Source: an uncultured Prevotellaceae bacterium (GTDB lineage: Bacteria; Bacteroidota; Bacteroidia; Bacteroidales; Bacteroidaceae). From it: a stretch of 64,000 nucleotides of DNA. A program made the position numbers and the translations under genes. The notes beneath the pieces were generated by a model. It saw nothing but the letters and a program-made list of their open reading frames with translations, had not been told where the DNA came from and did not search any database. Location of the stretch: positions 1-64,000 of the forward strand of contig ONFE01000003.1 in NCBI GenBank assembly GCA_900316985.1, in the 5' to 3' direction. How positions within the stretch are numbered: position 1 is the first letter of the stretch; each line of letters begins with the position of its first letter. This document shows, one piece after another, positions 8,765-17,353 of this stretch.

Positions 8765-10807
8765 ATGATTATGAAATTCAGAACAATGATGACAACCGTG
8801 CTGATTGCATCGGCAGCCATGGGTGCTAGTGCTCAGGAACTGAAGTCGGGTCTTGTGATGTCGAACCTCGATACAAACGTCAAGCCCCAAGAAGATTTCT
8901 ACCAGTATGCCTGCGGTGGTTGGATGAAGAACCACCCCCTGCCTGCTGCATACAGCCGTTATGGAAGTTTCGACCAGTTGCAGGAAGACAACGACAAACG
9001 CATCAACAGCATTCTTGACGAACTCCGCAAAGGTACTTATGCCAAGGGAACTATAGAGCAGAAACTCTCCGACTTCTACAAGCTCGCCATGGATCAGAAG
9101 CGCCGCAACAAGGAAGGCGTGAGCCCCGTGATGCCCATTATCAAGAAGATGGAGGCCGCCCAGACCAAGGAGCAGCTTTTCGAGATTCAGAAGGAACTGA
9201 TGCAGTATGGCGACCAGCAGTTCATGTACATGGGCTTCGGTGCCGACGACAAGAATGCCACCGAGAACATCCTGAACATCTATCAGGGAGGCCTTACCCT
9301 CGGTCAGAAGGAGTATTACCTCGACAACGATGAGGCCACGGCCAAGATTCGTGCGGCCTACAAAAACCATATCGTCACGATGTTCCAGCTCTTCGGCTTC
9401 AAGAAGGGCGTTGCCCAGCAGAAGATGGAGCAGGTGCTCAAGATTGAGACTGCCCTTGCCAAGGTGAGCAAGAACCGTACCGAACTCCGCGACGTGGAGG
9501 CCAACTACAACAAGATGACCTTGAAGGAATTCGAGCAGAAGTATCCCCACGTGCAACTCTCGCAACTGGCACAGGCCGAAGGTGTCGACCTCAAGTATAT
9601 TCAGGACATGATTGTGGGCCAGCCCGACTTCGTGGCAGGTGCCGACAAGGTGATTGCCGAGATGACTGCCGACGAATACCGCGCCTATATGGAGTGGGGC
9701 GAGATTACCAGTGCCGCCAGCTACCTGAGCGACAAGGTGGTGGCTGCCAATTTCGACTTCTTCGGCAAGACGATGCGCGGCCGCAAGGAGAACTTCCCCC
9801 TGTGGAAGCGTGCCACCGGACAGGTGGAGAGTCAGATGGGTGAGGCCCTTGGCCGCATCTATTGCGAGCGCTATTTCCCCGCTTCTTCTAAGGAGCGCAT
9901 GGAGCGTCTGGTGAAGAATCTGCAACTCTCTCTTGCCGAGCGCATTATGGCACAGGACTGGATGGAGACCGACACCAAGCTGAACGCCCTCTCGAAGCTC
10001 TCCACCTTCTATGTGAAGATTGGCTATCCCGACAAGTGGAAGGACCTCTCGGCACTTAACATCGACCCCTCGAAGAGCTTCTACGAGAATGTGATGGAGT
10101 GCAACAAGTTCCAGACCAAGCGCCATATCGAGGAGAAGGCCGGCAAGCCCGTCAACCGCGACGAGTGGCACATGACTCCCCAGACCGTTAACGCCTACTA
10201 CAATCCCACCACCAACGAGATTTGTTTCCCCGCCGGCATCCTGCAGTACCCCTTCTTCGACCCCACGGCCGACGATGCCTTCAACTACGGTGCCATCGGC
10301 GTGGTTATCGGCCACGAGATGACGCACGGCTTCGACGACCAGGGCCGCCACTACGACAAGGTGGGCAACATGACCGACTGGTGGACCGAGAGCGACGGCA
10401 AGAACTTCGAGGCCCGCACGGGTAAGTATGCCGACTTCTTCTCAGCCATCGAGGTGCTTCCCGGACTGAATGCCAACGGTAAGTTCACGCTTGGCGAGAA
10501 CCTCGCCGACCACGGTGGTCTGCAGGTGGCCTTCAATGCCTATAAGAACGCCACCAAAAATGCTCCGCTGAAGAACATCGACGGACTCACTCCCGACCAG
10601 CGCTTCTTCATTGCCTATGCAGGAGTATGGGCCGGCAACATCACCGAGGCCGAGATCCGCAACCGCACCAAGAGCGACCCCCACGCACTGGGCCGCTGGC
10701 GTGTGAACGGAGCCCTGCCGCATATCGACATGTGGTACGAGGCCTTTGGCGTGAAAAAAGGCGACAAGATGTTTATCCCGAAGGCAGAGCGCCTGCAGCT
10801 TTGGTAA
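8765..10807 (+). CDS. pepO: M13 family (neprilysin-like) zinc metallopeptidase
   Basis: The 680-residue protein has an N-terminal signal peptide (cleavage near ASA-Q). The gluzincin site is complete: HEMTH at residues 517-521, Glu578 in GENLADHGG as third zinc ligand, and the conserved NAYYNP substrate-binding motif near 479. The C-terminus ends in W, as in the family. M13 enzymes are oligopeptidases; the signal peptide places this one in the periplasm or outside. Codon use is clearly more G/C-rich than in the genes just before it, which produces long spurious frames on the opposite strand. It forms its own unit, closed by the terminator at 10828-10869. Confidence 0.92.
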   Translation: MIMKFRTMMTTVLIASAAMGASAQELKSGLVMSNLDTNVKPQEDFYQYACGGWMKNHPLPAAYSRYGSFDQLQEDNDKRINSILDELRKGTYAKGTIEQKLSDFYKLAMDQKRRNKEGVSPVMPIIKKMEAAQTKEQLFEIQKELMQYGDQQFMYMGFGADDKNATENILNIYQGGLTLGQKEYYLDNDEATAKIRAAYKNHIVTMFQLFGFKKGVAQQKMEQVLKIETALAKVSKNRTELRDVEANYNKMTLKEFEQKYPHVQLSQLAQAEGVDLKYIQDMIVGQPDFVAGADKVIAEMTADEYRAYMEWGEITSAASYLSDKVVAANFDFFGKTMRGRKENFPLWKRATGQVESQMGEALGRIYCERYFPASSKERMERLVKNLQLSLAERIMAQDWMETDTKLNALSKLSTFYVKIGYPDKWKDLSALNIDPSKSFYENVMECNKFQTKRHIEEKAGKPVNRDEWHMTPQTVNAYYNPTTNEICFPAGILQYPFFDPTADDAFNYGAIGVVIGHEMTHGFDDQGRHYDKVGNMTDWWTESDGKNFEARTGKYADFFSAIEVLPGLNANGKFTLGENLADHGGLQVAFNAYKNATKNAPLKNIDGLTPDQRFFIAYAGVWAGNITEAEIRNRTKSDPHALGRWRVNGALPHIDMWYEAFGVKKGDKMFIPKAERLQLW

Positions 10808-10827
10808 ACCGGATATCATAGACATTG

Positions 10828-10869
10828 AAAGGATGCCGAAACATTGATTTTGGCATCCTTTCTTGCTTT
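10828..10869 (+). terminator. Intrinsic terminator after the M13 peptidase gene
   Basis: A perfect 10-bp stem, AAAGGATGCC (10828-10837) with GGCATCCTTT (10852-10861), is followed by a T-rich run. Confidence 0.75.
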
Positions 10870-10893
10870 TTCTGCAAAATAGTTGTAACTTTG
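10863..10893 (+). promoter_or_regulatory. metA promoter; decides its start
   Basis: TTG at 10863-10865, a 20-base spacer and TAACTTTG at 10886-10893. The start near 10900 excludes the in-frame TTG at 10863 and supports ATG 10920. Confidence 0.6.
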
Positions 10894-10919
10894 CACCCAA
10901 ATTATCAGTAAATACTTAT

Positions 10920-11837
10920 ATGCCTTTAAGAATACCCGACAGACTTCCCGCGATAGACATCCTGAAGAAGGAGAACATCTTCGTGATGGATGACACCCGC
11001 GCCCACACGCAGGACATCCGTCCGCTGAAGATTGTCATCCTGAACTTGATGCCGCTGAAGATTACGACCGAAACCGACCTCGTAAGACTGTTGTCGAATA
11101 CACCCTTGCAGCTTGACATCACGTTTATGAAGTTGAAAAGCCACACCCCGAAGAATACGCCCATAGAGCACATGATGATGTTCTATAAGGACTTCGAGGT
11201 GCTGAAGTCGCAAAAGTTCGACGGTATGATTATCACAGGCGCCCCCGTAGAGCAGTTCGCCTTCGAGGACGTCACCTACTGGGACGAGATGAAGACCATC
11301 TTCGACTGGGCCAAGACCCACGTGCAGAGCACGCTCTACATCTGCTGGGCTGCCCAGGCCGGACTCTACTATTATTATGGCATCCCCAAGTATCCGCTCG
11401 CGAAGAAGAAGTTCGGCATCTTCCCCCAGCGGGTCATCCAGCCGCAGCTACCCATCTTCCGCGGCTTCGACGATTTCTTCTACATGCCCCACAGCCGCCA
11501 CACCGAAATCCGTCGCGAAGACATCGACGCCAGCGAGTATCTTTCCGTACTTGCCGAGGGCGAGGAGAGCGGCGTCAGCATGGTGGTGGCCCGTGGCGGC
11601 CGCGAGTTCTTCGTCACCGGCCATCTGGAGTATGCGCCTAACACGCTCGACAAGGAATACCGCCGCGACATCGGAAAGCGCGACGACGTGGAGCTTCCCA
11701 AGTATTACTATCGCGACGACAATCCCGACAAGGGACCCATCGTGAAATGGAGGGCCCACGCCAATCTCTTCTTCCAGAACTGGGTGAACTACTACGTTTA
11801 TCAGCAGACGCCTTACGACATTAATCTCATTGGGTAA
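10920..11837 (+). CDS. metA: Homoserine O-acyltransferase (MetA family), predicted acetyl-CoA specific
   Basis: The enzyme acylates homoserine in the first committed step of methionine synthesis. From ATG 10920 it is 305 residues, the normal MetA length, with the family N-terminus MPLRIPDRLPA. Counting from that Met puts the nucleophile at Cys142 (YICWAAQAG), the position of the catalytic cysteine in E. coli MetA; the GHLEYAP motif supplies the His and Glu of the triad. Residue 111 is Glu (GAPVEQF). In the MetA family Glu111 has been linked to acetyl-CoA and Gly111 to succinyl-CoA, so I predict homoserine O-acetyltransferase activity despite the usual succinyl label. The next gene begins 15 bases downstream. 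Confidence 0.92.
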   Translation: MPLRIPDRLPAIDILKKENIFVMDDTRAHTQDIRPLKIVILNLMPLKITTETDLVRLLSNTPLQLDITFMKLKSHTPKNTPIEHMMMFYKDFEVLKSQKFDGMIITGAPVEQFAFEDVTYWDEMKTIFDWAKTHVQSTLYICWAAQAGLYYYYGIPKYPLAKKKFGIFPQRVIQPQLPIFRGFDDFFYMPHSRHTEIRREDIDASEYLSVLAEGEESGVSMVVARGGREFFVTGHLEYAPNTLDKEYRRDIGKRDDVELPKYYYRDDNPDKGPIVKWRAHANLFFQNWVNYYVYQQTPYDINLIG

Positions 11838-11852
11838 CACCTGCCTCCCCGA

Positions 11853-13754
11853 GTGAAACAGACCATCGAACTGCTGGCTCCGGCCAAAAACCTGCAATGC
11901 GGCATCGCGGCTATCGACCACGGTGCTGATGCCGTTTATATTGGGGCTTCCCGTTTCGGGGCCAGGGTGGCAGCAGGCAACTCGGTCGCCGACATTGCCG
12001 AGCTCTGCCGTTATGCCCATCCCTTTGGGGCGAAGGTCTATGTCACGGTCAACACTATCATCTACGACGACGAGCTCGACGATACCCGTCAGCTCCTGGA
12101 AGAACTTGAAAAGGCTGGCGCCGATGCCATCCTGGTACAAGATTCTTCACTCTTCACTCATCACTCATCACTCCCTCTCCATGCCTCCACCCAGACCGAC
12201 AACCGCACTCCCGAAAAAGTGGCGTGGCTGCGCTCTTTGGGATTCCGTCGCGTGGTGCTGGCCAGAGAACTCTCGGTCGATGAAATCCGCGAGATTCACC
12301 GGCAGGTGCCCGATGTCGAGCTCGAAGTCTTCGTGCATGGCGCGCTCTGCGTGAGTTATAGCGGCCAGTGCTATGCCTCGCAATATTGCTTCGGCCGTAG
12401 TGCCAACCGCGGCGCTTGTGCCCAGTTCTGCCGCCTGCCCTTCGACTTGGCTGACAGCAACGGCCAGGTGATAGAGCAGGGCCGGCACCTGTTGTCGTTG
12501 AAAGACCTCTGCCTGATTGACCACCTGGAAGAGTTGATGGAGGCCGGTGCCGTTTCGTTCAAGATTGAAGGCCGCCTGAAGGATGCCGACTACGTGAAGA
12601 ATGTCACGGCAGCCTATAGTCAGCGGCTCAACCAGATTATTGCCCGCCATCCTGAGCGATATCAAAGAGCCTCCCGGGGCCGTTGTTCCTACACCTTCGA
12701 GCCTAACTTGAAAAAGACCTTCAACCGCGGCTTCACCACCTATTTCCTGCATGGCCGCCAGCCCGACATCTTCTCGCCCGACACCCCCAAGGCTTTGGGA
12801 GAGTATGTGGGAAAGGTGAAGGAAATACGGCGCGACTCGTTCAATGTGGCGGGAACGGCTAGTTTTGCTAATGGCGATGGGTTGTGCTTCTTTTTAGAGG
12901 AGAGAGGAGAGAGGAGAGCGCAAAGAGTAGAGAGGAGAGAGGAAAGAGGAGAGAGAAATGTGGAGAGCGCAAAGAGGAGAGAGGAGAGAGAAATGCTTTG
13001 CGGCTTCCGCGTGAACCGCGCCGTGGGCAACCGCCTCTATCCCTTCAAGATGCCGGCCGGCCTGAAACCCGGCATGGCGCTCTATCGCAACAACGACATG
13101 GAGTTCGAGCGGCTCATGGCCGGAAAGACGGCCGAGCGCAAGCTCCCCCTTTCCATGACGCTCGAGGCCGTTGATGGCGGCTTCCGGCTCAATGGCATCT
13201 TCTTCGCCGCCGAGCATCAGGAGGCGCAGAAGCCACAGCAGGAGAACATCATCCGCCAGCTCACCAAGTTGGGAGGAACACCCTATGTGTGCGACTCCGT
13301 GCAGCTTATTCCCCACGACTTCAACTATTTCATTCCCAGCAGCCAGCTGGCCGAATGGCGGCGCCAACTGGTATCATCGCTGAATAACGAAACCGAATCC
13401 CCCTCCCTTTATGAGGACCGGGGTGGGCTCCCCCCCCCCGAGGTCTTGCCGCCTGCCTACGACCTTCCCTACCTCTATAATGCCGCCAACCGCGAGGCCC
13501 GCCGTTTCTATGCCGCCCAGGGCGTGGCTGGCGCAACATCTTTCGAAGCCCCCGCTGGCCAAAGCCGGCCGTCGGACGAAGTCCTGCTCATGCAGTGCCG
13601 CCATTGCATCAGGTATTCGCTGGGCTGCTGTGTGAAGAACGGTGGGGAAAAACCATATTGGAAAGAACCACTCTATCTTGTTTCTGGTGACGGAAGACGT
13701 TTCCGTCTGGAGTTCGATTGCCGGAATTGTCAGATGAATGTTTACGGAAAATAG
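11853..13754 (+). CDS. Peptidase U32-family protein (YegQ/RlhA/TrhP type)
   Basis: This is a 633-residue U32-family protein with a GTG start. The N-terminal TIM-barrel-like region begins ELLAPAKN; the family Cys cluster is intact (HGALCVSYSGQC...CFGRSANRGACAQFC), and a C-terminal Cys-rich region carries CRHC and CRNCQMN. Relatives act in rRNA/tRNA base hydroxylation rather than as proven proteases. Two oddities are visible. Residues about 347-385 are an in-frame insertion encoded by an almost pure purine tandem repeat (12893-13000). Residues about 516-530 are encoded by the GC-rich palindromic repeat. Neither breaks the frame. The 15-base gap from metA suggests co-transcription. Confidence 0.85.
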   Translation: MKQTIELLAPAKNLQCGIAAIDHGADAVYIGASRFGARVAAGNSVADIAELCRYAHPFGAKVYVTVNTIIYDDELDDTRQLLEELEKAGADAILVQDSSLFTHHSSLPLHASTQTDNRTPEKVAWLRSLGFRRVVLARELSVDEIREIHRQVPDVELEVFVHGALCVSYSGQCYASQYCFGRSANRGACAQFCRLPFDLADSNGQVIEQGRHLLSLKDLCLIDHLEELMEAGAVSFKIEGRLKDADYVKNVTAAYSQRLNQIIARHPERYQRASRGRCSYTFEPNLKKTFNRGFTTYFLHGRQPDIFSPDTPKALGEYVGKVKEIRRDSFNVAGTASFANGDGLCFFLEERGERRAQRVERREERGERNVESAKRREEREMLCGFRVNRAVGNRLYPFKMPAGLKPGMALYRNNDMEFERLMAGKTAERKLPLSMTLEAVDGGFRLNGIFFAAEHQEAQKPQQENIIRQLTKLGGTPYVCDSVQLIPHDFNYFIPSSQLAEWRRQLVSSLNNETESPSLYEDRGGLPPPEVLPPAYDLPYLYNAANREARRFYAAQGVAGATSFEAPAGQSRPSDEVLLMQCRHCIRYSLGCCVKNGGEKPYWKEPLYLVSGDGRRFRLEFDCRNCQMNVYGK

Positions 13755-13756
13755 AT

Positions 13757-14707
13757 ATGAAAAAGATACTTATACTTTTTTACCTTTCTGCCATTATACT
13801 TTTATTCACGGGCTGTTATAGAAATAAGGCACGTGAATTGCCTTCGCCAGATACGACAGCCGTGAAGTATGTTGCTCCACAAATAGACACCGTTGTCCTT
13901 AAGCAGAAGCGTGACTCTCTGTTATTCTTGGCACAACATCATTATACTGAGAATTTCAATTTCGTGGTTCGCGCAGATTCTATCTGTCTTTACAAGCAAC
14001 AGCCAGAGGAGGTAGTAAGTCAGTTGGTTACAGATTCTTTCTATGTTTATAAGAATGATCCGTTGGTGGTAGCTGACATCCGTATGATGCCTGCTGATCC
14101 TGTGGATTCCGTATGGGTGCAGTTGGCACGCGACCAAATTACGTTTGGATGGATTCATGAGTCTGATCTTTTGCCCAACGTGGATCCAGATGATCCTATC
14201 TCTCAGTTTATTACGGTGTTCTCCAATAACCACCTGCTTATTTTCTTAGTGGTACTTATCTTCATTGGAGTGGCCTATATGGGCCGTATCGCCATTAAGC
14301 GTAATGCAAAGATAGTGCATTTCAATGATATTCCCACACCTTATCCGATGGCGTTGGCATTGACTGTAGCAACCTCGGCTACGCTCTATGCTTCGATTCA
14401 GAATTTTACTCCGCAGCTATGGCGGCATTTCTATTTCCATCCTACGCTTAATCCGCTATTGGCTCCTTTCCTGATAGCCATATTCCTGGTTTCCGTATGG
14501 GCTATCATCATCGTAGGATTGGCGGCTGTAGACGAGGTACGCAAGAATCTCCCGCTCGACGAAGCGATTCTGTATCTCTGTGGTTTGGTTGGCGTTTGTG
14601 CCATTGATTATATCGTCTTTACTTTTACCACCATATATTATATTGGTTATCCACTACTAATTTCTTATTATTGGTTTGCCATTAAGATGTTTAAAAAATC
14701 CATATAA
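13757..14707 (+). CDS. Predicted lipoprotein with SH3-like region and C-terminal membrane helices
   Basis: ATG 13757 starts a lipoprotein signal with lipobox LFTGC; a longer in-frame start at 13718 lies inside the U32 gene and would bury the signal. The middle part (about 65-155) alternates short beta-type segments (DSICLYKQQ, DSFYVYKNDPLVVADI, WVQLARDQITFGWIHE) and looks like an SH3-like fold. Residues from about 158 hold four hydrophobic helices. Codon use is A/T-richer than in both flanking genes. I recognise no function. An envelope sensor or scaffold is possible but is inference only. Confidence 0.6.
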   Translation: MKKILILFYLSAIILLFTGCYRNKARELPSPDTTAVKYVAPQIDTVVLKQKRDSLLFLAQHHYTENFNFVVRADSICLYKQQPEEVVSQLVTDSFYVYKNDPLVVADIRMMPADPVDSVWVQLARDQITFGWIHESDLLPNVDPDDPISQFITVFSNNHLLIFLVVLIFIGVAYMGRIAIKRNAKIVHFNDIPTPYPMALALTVATSATLYASIQNFTPQLWRHFYFHPTLNPLLAPFLIAIFLVSVWAIIIVGLAAVDEVRKNLPLDEAILYLCGLVGVCAIDYIVFTFTTIYYIGYPLLISYYWFAIKMFKKSI

Positions 14708-14714
14708 ATGTGGA

Positions 14715-14745
14715 TTGCGCATCATTGCTGTCATAACTACCTTTG
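14715..14745 (+). promoter_or_regulatory. Promoter of the TonB-dependent receptor gene; decides its start
   Basis: TTG at 14715-14717, a 20-base spacer and TACCTTTG at 14738-14745. The predicted start near 14752 lies 3 bases before ATG 14755. An in-frame TTG at 14743 is part of the box itself and cannot be the start. Confidence 0.6.
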
Positions 14746-14754
14746 CACCCAGTT

Positions 14755-17190
14755 ATGAGAAAGTATTTTATTATGGCTATGCTCGCCATGGCAACCATGG
14801 TGTCGGCCGAAGTTACCAGCCCTGAAATGGTGGCCGACACATCGAAAGTGATCGACCTCGACGAGGTCGTCGTTGTTTCACAGCCCAAAGAGTCTTTCCG
14901 TATGCGCCAGCAGCCCCTCAGCGGCAATATGTTCTCGGCCGGCGACCTCAGCGCGCTCGGCGTGCGCGACCTTCGCGAACTGTCGCAGTATGTTCCCTCG
15001 TTCACCATGCCCAACTATGGTTCGCGCTACACGTCGGCCATGTATGTGCGTGGCATCGGTGCCCGCGAGAACAGTCCTGCCGTGGGCATGTATGTCGATG
15101 GCATTCCCTTGCTCAACAAGAGCCTTTTCAACAGCCATCTCTACGGCGTCGAGCGTGTCGACGTGCTGCGCGGTCCCCAGGGCACCCTCTACGGCATGAA
15201 CACCGAGGGCGGACTGATGCGCGTCTATTCCAAGAACCCCTTCCAGTATCAGGGCACCGACGTCAGGCTCAGCTTCGGCACCCGCATGTACCGCAATGCC
15301 GAGGTGGCACATTATAATAAGGTGAACCACCGGTTCGCCTTCTCCGTGGCAGGCTTCTACAGCGGGCAGAACGGCTTTTTCAGGAACCAGGCCACCGGCA
15401 ACCGTGCCGACAAGACCGACGAGGCCGGAGGCAAGCTGCGCCTCATGTGGAATCCCTCCAGCCGCCTCTCGCTCGATTTCATTGCCGACTACCAGTGGGT
15501 CAGCCAGAACGCCTTCCCCTATGGCATGCTCGATGTCGCTTCGGGCGAGGTAGGCCCCGTGGCCACCACCATCGACGGCCGTTATCGCCGTGCCATGCTC
15601 AACACCGGACTGAAGCTGAAATACGCCATGGACGGCGTCGACCTCTACAGCACCACCTCCTACCAGTATCTCAAAGACCACATGGCCATGGATATCGACT
15701 ACATGCCCAAGGCCAATTTGCGCCTCGAGCAGAACGAGCTGAAGAACGGCATCGTCCAGGAGCTGGTGTTCAAGAGCAACCGTCCCGGCATCTGGCAGCA
15801 CGTCACCGGCTTCAATTTCTCACACCTCTGGGAGAAGAATGTCGCCCCCGTCTATTTCGACCCCAACTTCAGCCAGGAGCTCTCGCAGACCGTCTTCAGG
15901 GCCATGCGCGGCGCCATGATGCTCAACCCCACCATGAACGTGCTCGACGGCAGCCGCATGGATATCATCATGGGTGGCGAGGTGCCCGGACTGTTCCACA
16001 CCCCGCAGTTCAACTTCGCGGCCTTCCACGAGTCAAACATCGACATCACCCGTCATCTCACCGCCACGCTCGGACTGCGCTACGACTACAACCACGTCAA
16101 GCTCGACTACGTCACATCGGGAGCCATGAACCTCGATGTCGACCTGCGCATGCAGATGGCGCGCGAAGTGGGCGGCCGCACCATCACCGTGCCCATCAAC
16201 TCCGCCTACCGGGCACTCATCACCGATGCCATCGCCAACACCCACAGCGACGAGTTCAACCAGCTGCTGCCCAAGGTGGCGCTCACCTACAAGTTTGGCA
16301 ACGGCAGCAACATCTATGCCGTGTGGAGCAAGGGCTATCGTGCCGGAGGCTACAACTTCCAGATGTTCTCCGACATCCTTTCCAACGAGCTCGAGGCCCA
16401 GCAGAATACCGACCACGACTACCAGATTCAGCACAGCGAGTCGCAGTACGACGACATCCGCAACACCATCTCCTACAAGCCCGAGACGTCATGGAACTAC
16501 GAGTTCGGCACCCATCTCAACCTGCTGCCCAACCTCAAGCTCGACTTCTCAGGATTCTACACACAGGTGCGCGACCTGCAGCTCACCATCATGGCCGGCG
16601 ACAACTCCTATGGTCGCATGATGAAGAATGCCGGCAAGAGCAGCAACTGCGGCGTCGAGCTCAGCCTGAACGGCTCCCTCTTCGACGACCACCTCACGTT
16701 CAGCTTCAACTACGGCTACACCCGTGCCGTGTTCCGCGACTACACCGACTCGCTGAAGGTGAAGGTCGGCGGACAGCCAGTCGAGGTCGACGGGCAGACC
16801 ATCATGGTGAGGCAGACCACCGAGACGCAGTTCGTTGACTATACCGACAAGTACGTGCCCTACGTTCCGCAGCACACCTTTGGTGCCATGGCCGACTACA
16901 GGCTCTATTTCCCCAATTCCTTCCTCAGGGCCTTCACCCTCGGCGTCAATGCCCATGCCCAGGGCAAGACCTACTGGGATGCCGCCAACGTAGCCTTCCA
17001 GAAGATGTATGCCCTGCTTGGAGCCCATGCCGAAGCCGACTTCGGAGTCGTTGCCCTGAATGTATGGGCGCGCAACATCACCGACACCAAATACACCGTT
17101 TTCGGTCTTGAGAATGTCAAGGGCGGCAACTACATCGCACAGCTCGGCAATCCCTTCCAGATGGGAGTCGACGTAAAGATTCATTTCTAA
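14755..17190 (+). CDS. TonB-dependent outer-membrane receptor
   Basis: The 811-residue protein has a signal peptide (cleavage near VSA-E), a TonB-box-like stretch (DLDEVVVVSQ) and a plug domain with the usual landmarks (MYVRGIGARENSPAVGMYVDGIPL, split here by the insert-free loop; VERVDVLRGPQGTLYG). A long beta-barrel follows, ending in an aromatic residue (KIHF). It imports a bound ligand across the outer membrane using TonB energy. There is no SusD partner and no carboxypeptidase-like N-terminal domain, so it is not a SusC-type glycan receptor. The overall look is of the siderophore/small-molecule class, ligand unknown. The strongly G/C-biased third positions create long shadow frames. Confidence 0.9.
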   Translation: MRKYFIMAMLAMATMVSAEVTSPEMVADTSKVIDLDEVVVVSQPKESFRMRQQPLSGNMFSAGDLSALGVRDLRELSQYVPSFTMPNYGSRYTSAMYVRGIGARENSPAVGMYVDGIPLLNKSLFNSHLYGVERVDVLRGPQGTLYGMNTEGGLMRVYSKNPFQYQGTDVRLSFGTRMYRNAEVAHYNKVNHRFAFSVAGFYSGQNGFFRNQATGNRADKTDEAGGKLRLMWNPSSRLSLDFIADYQWVSQNAFPYGMLDVASGEVGPVATTIDGRYRRAMLNTGLKLKYAMDGVDLYSTTSYQYLKDHMAMDIDYMPKANLRLEQNELKNGIVQELVFKSNRPGIWQHVTGFNFSHLWEKNVAPVYFDPNFSQELSQTVFRAMRGAMMLNPTMNVLDGSRMDIIMGGEVPGLFHTPQFNFAAFHESNIDITRHLTATLGLRYDYNHVKLDYVTSGAMNLDVDLRMQMAREVGGRTITVPINSAYRALITDAIANTHSDEFNQLLPKVALTYKFGNGSNIYAVWSKGYRAGGYNFQMFSDILSNELEAQQNTDHDYQIQHSESQYDDIRNTISYKPETSWNYEFGTHLNLLPNLKLDFSGFYTQVRDLQLTIMAGDNSYGRMMKNAGKSSNCGVELSLNGSLFDDHLTFSFNYGYTRAVFRDYTDSLKVKVGGQPVEVDGQTIMVRQTTETQFVDYTDKYVPYVPQHTFGAMADYRLYFPNSFLRAFTLGVNAHAQGKTYWDAANVAFQKMYALLGAHAEADFGVVALNVWARNITDTKYTVFGLENVKGGNYIAQLGNPFQMGVDVKIHF

Positions 17191-17200
17191 GGTTGTAAAT

Positions 17201-17298
17201 AAAGCCTGGAAGGTTTGCATCTAAAGCCTAAATGGTTTCCTTCCAAAGTCTGGAAGCAACTCATTTAAAGTCTAAATGGAAGTCAATTAAAGTATAGA
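17201..17298. repeat. Five-unit 22-bp phased repeat in the 3' region of the TonB receptor gene
   Basis: The word AAAG starts at 17201, 17223, 17245, 17267 and 17289, exactly 22 bp apart each time. Units 1-4 read AAAG(C/T)CT followed alternately by GGAAG and AAATGG; unit 5 is degenerate and runs into the terminator. Two helical turns per unit suggests a DNA-side or RNA-side binding array. Function unknown. Confidence 0.7.
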
Positions 17299-17299
17299 A

Positions 17300-17340
17300 A
17301 AAGAGGATATGTCCAGTCAGGCATATCCTCTTTCTTTTTT
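17300..17340. terminator. Bidirectional intrinsic terminator
   Basis: A perfect 12-bp stem, AAAGAGGATATG (17300-17311) with CATATCCTCTTT (17322-17333), has a T-run on the plus side and an A-run on the other. It separates the convergent TonB receptor and lactate permease genes. Confidence 0.8.
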
Positions 17341-17353
17341 TTGCGGGTTGTTC

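Noticed and set aside
8750..10351. 533-codon frame antisense to the M13 peptidase gene
   Set aside because: It is a by-product of G/C-rich third codon positions in the real gene; no recognisable domain, start region or promoter.
15447..16838. 463-codon frame overlapping the TonB receptor gene in another frame
   Set aside because: His/Arg/Pro-rich shadow translation of a gene with strong codon bias; the receptor frame has all family motifs.
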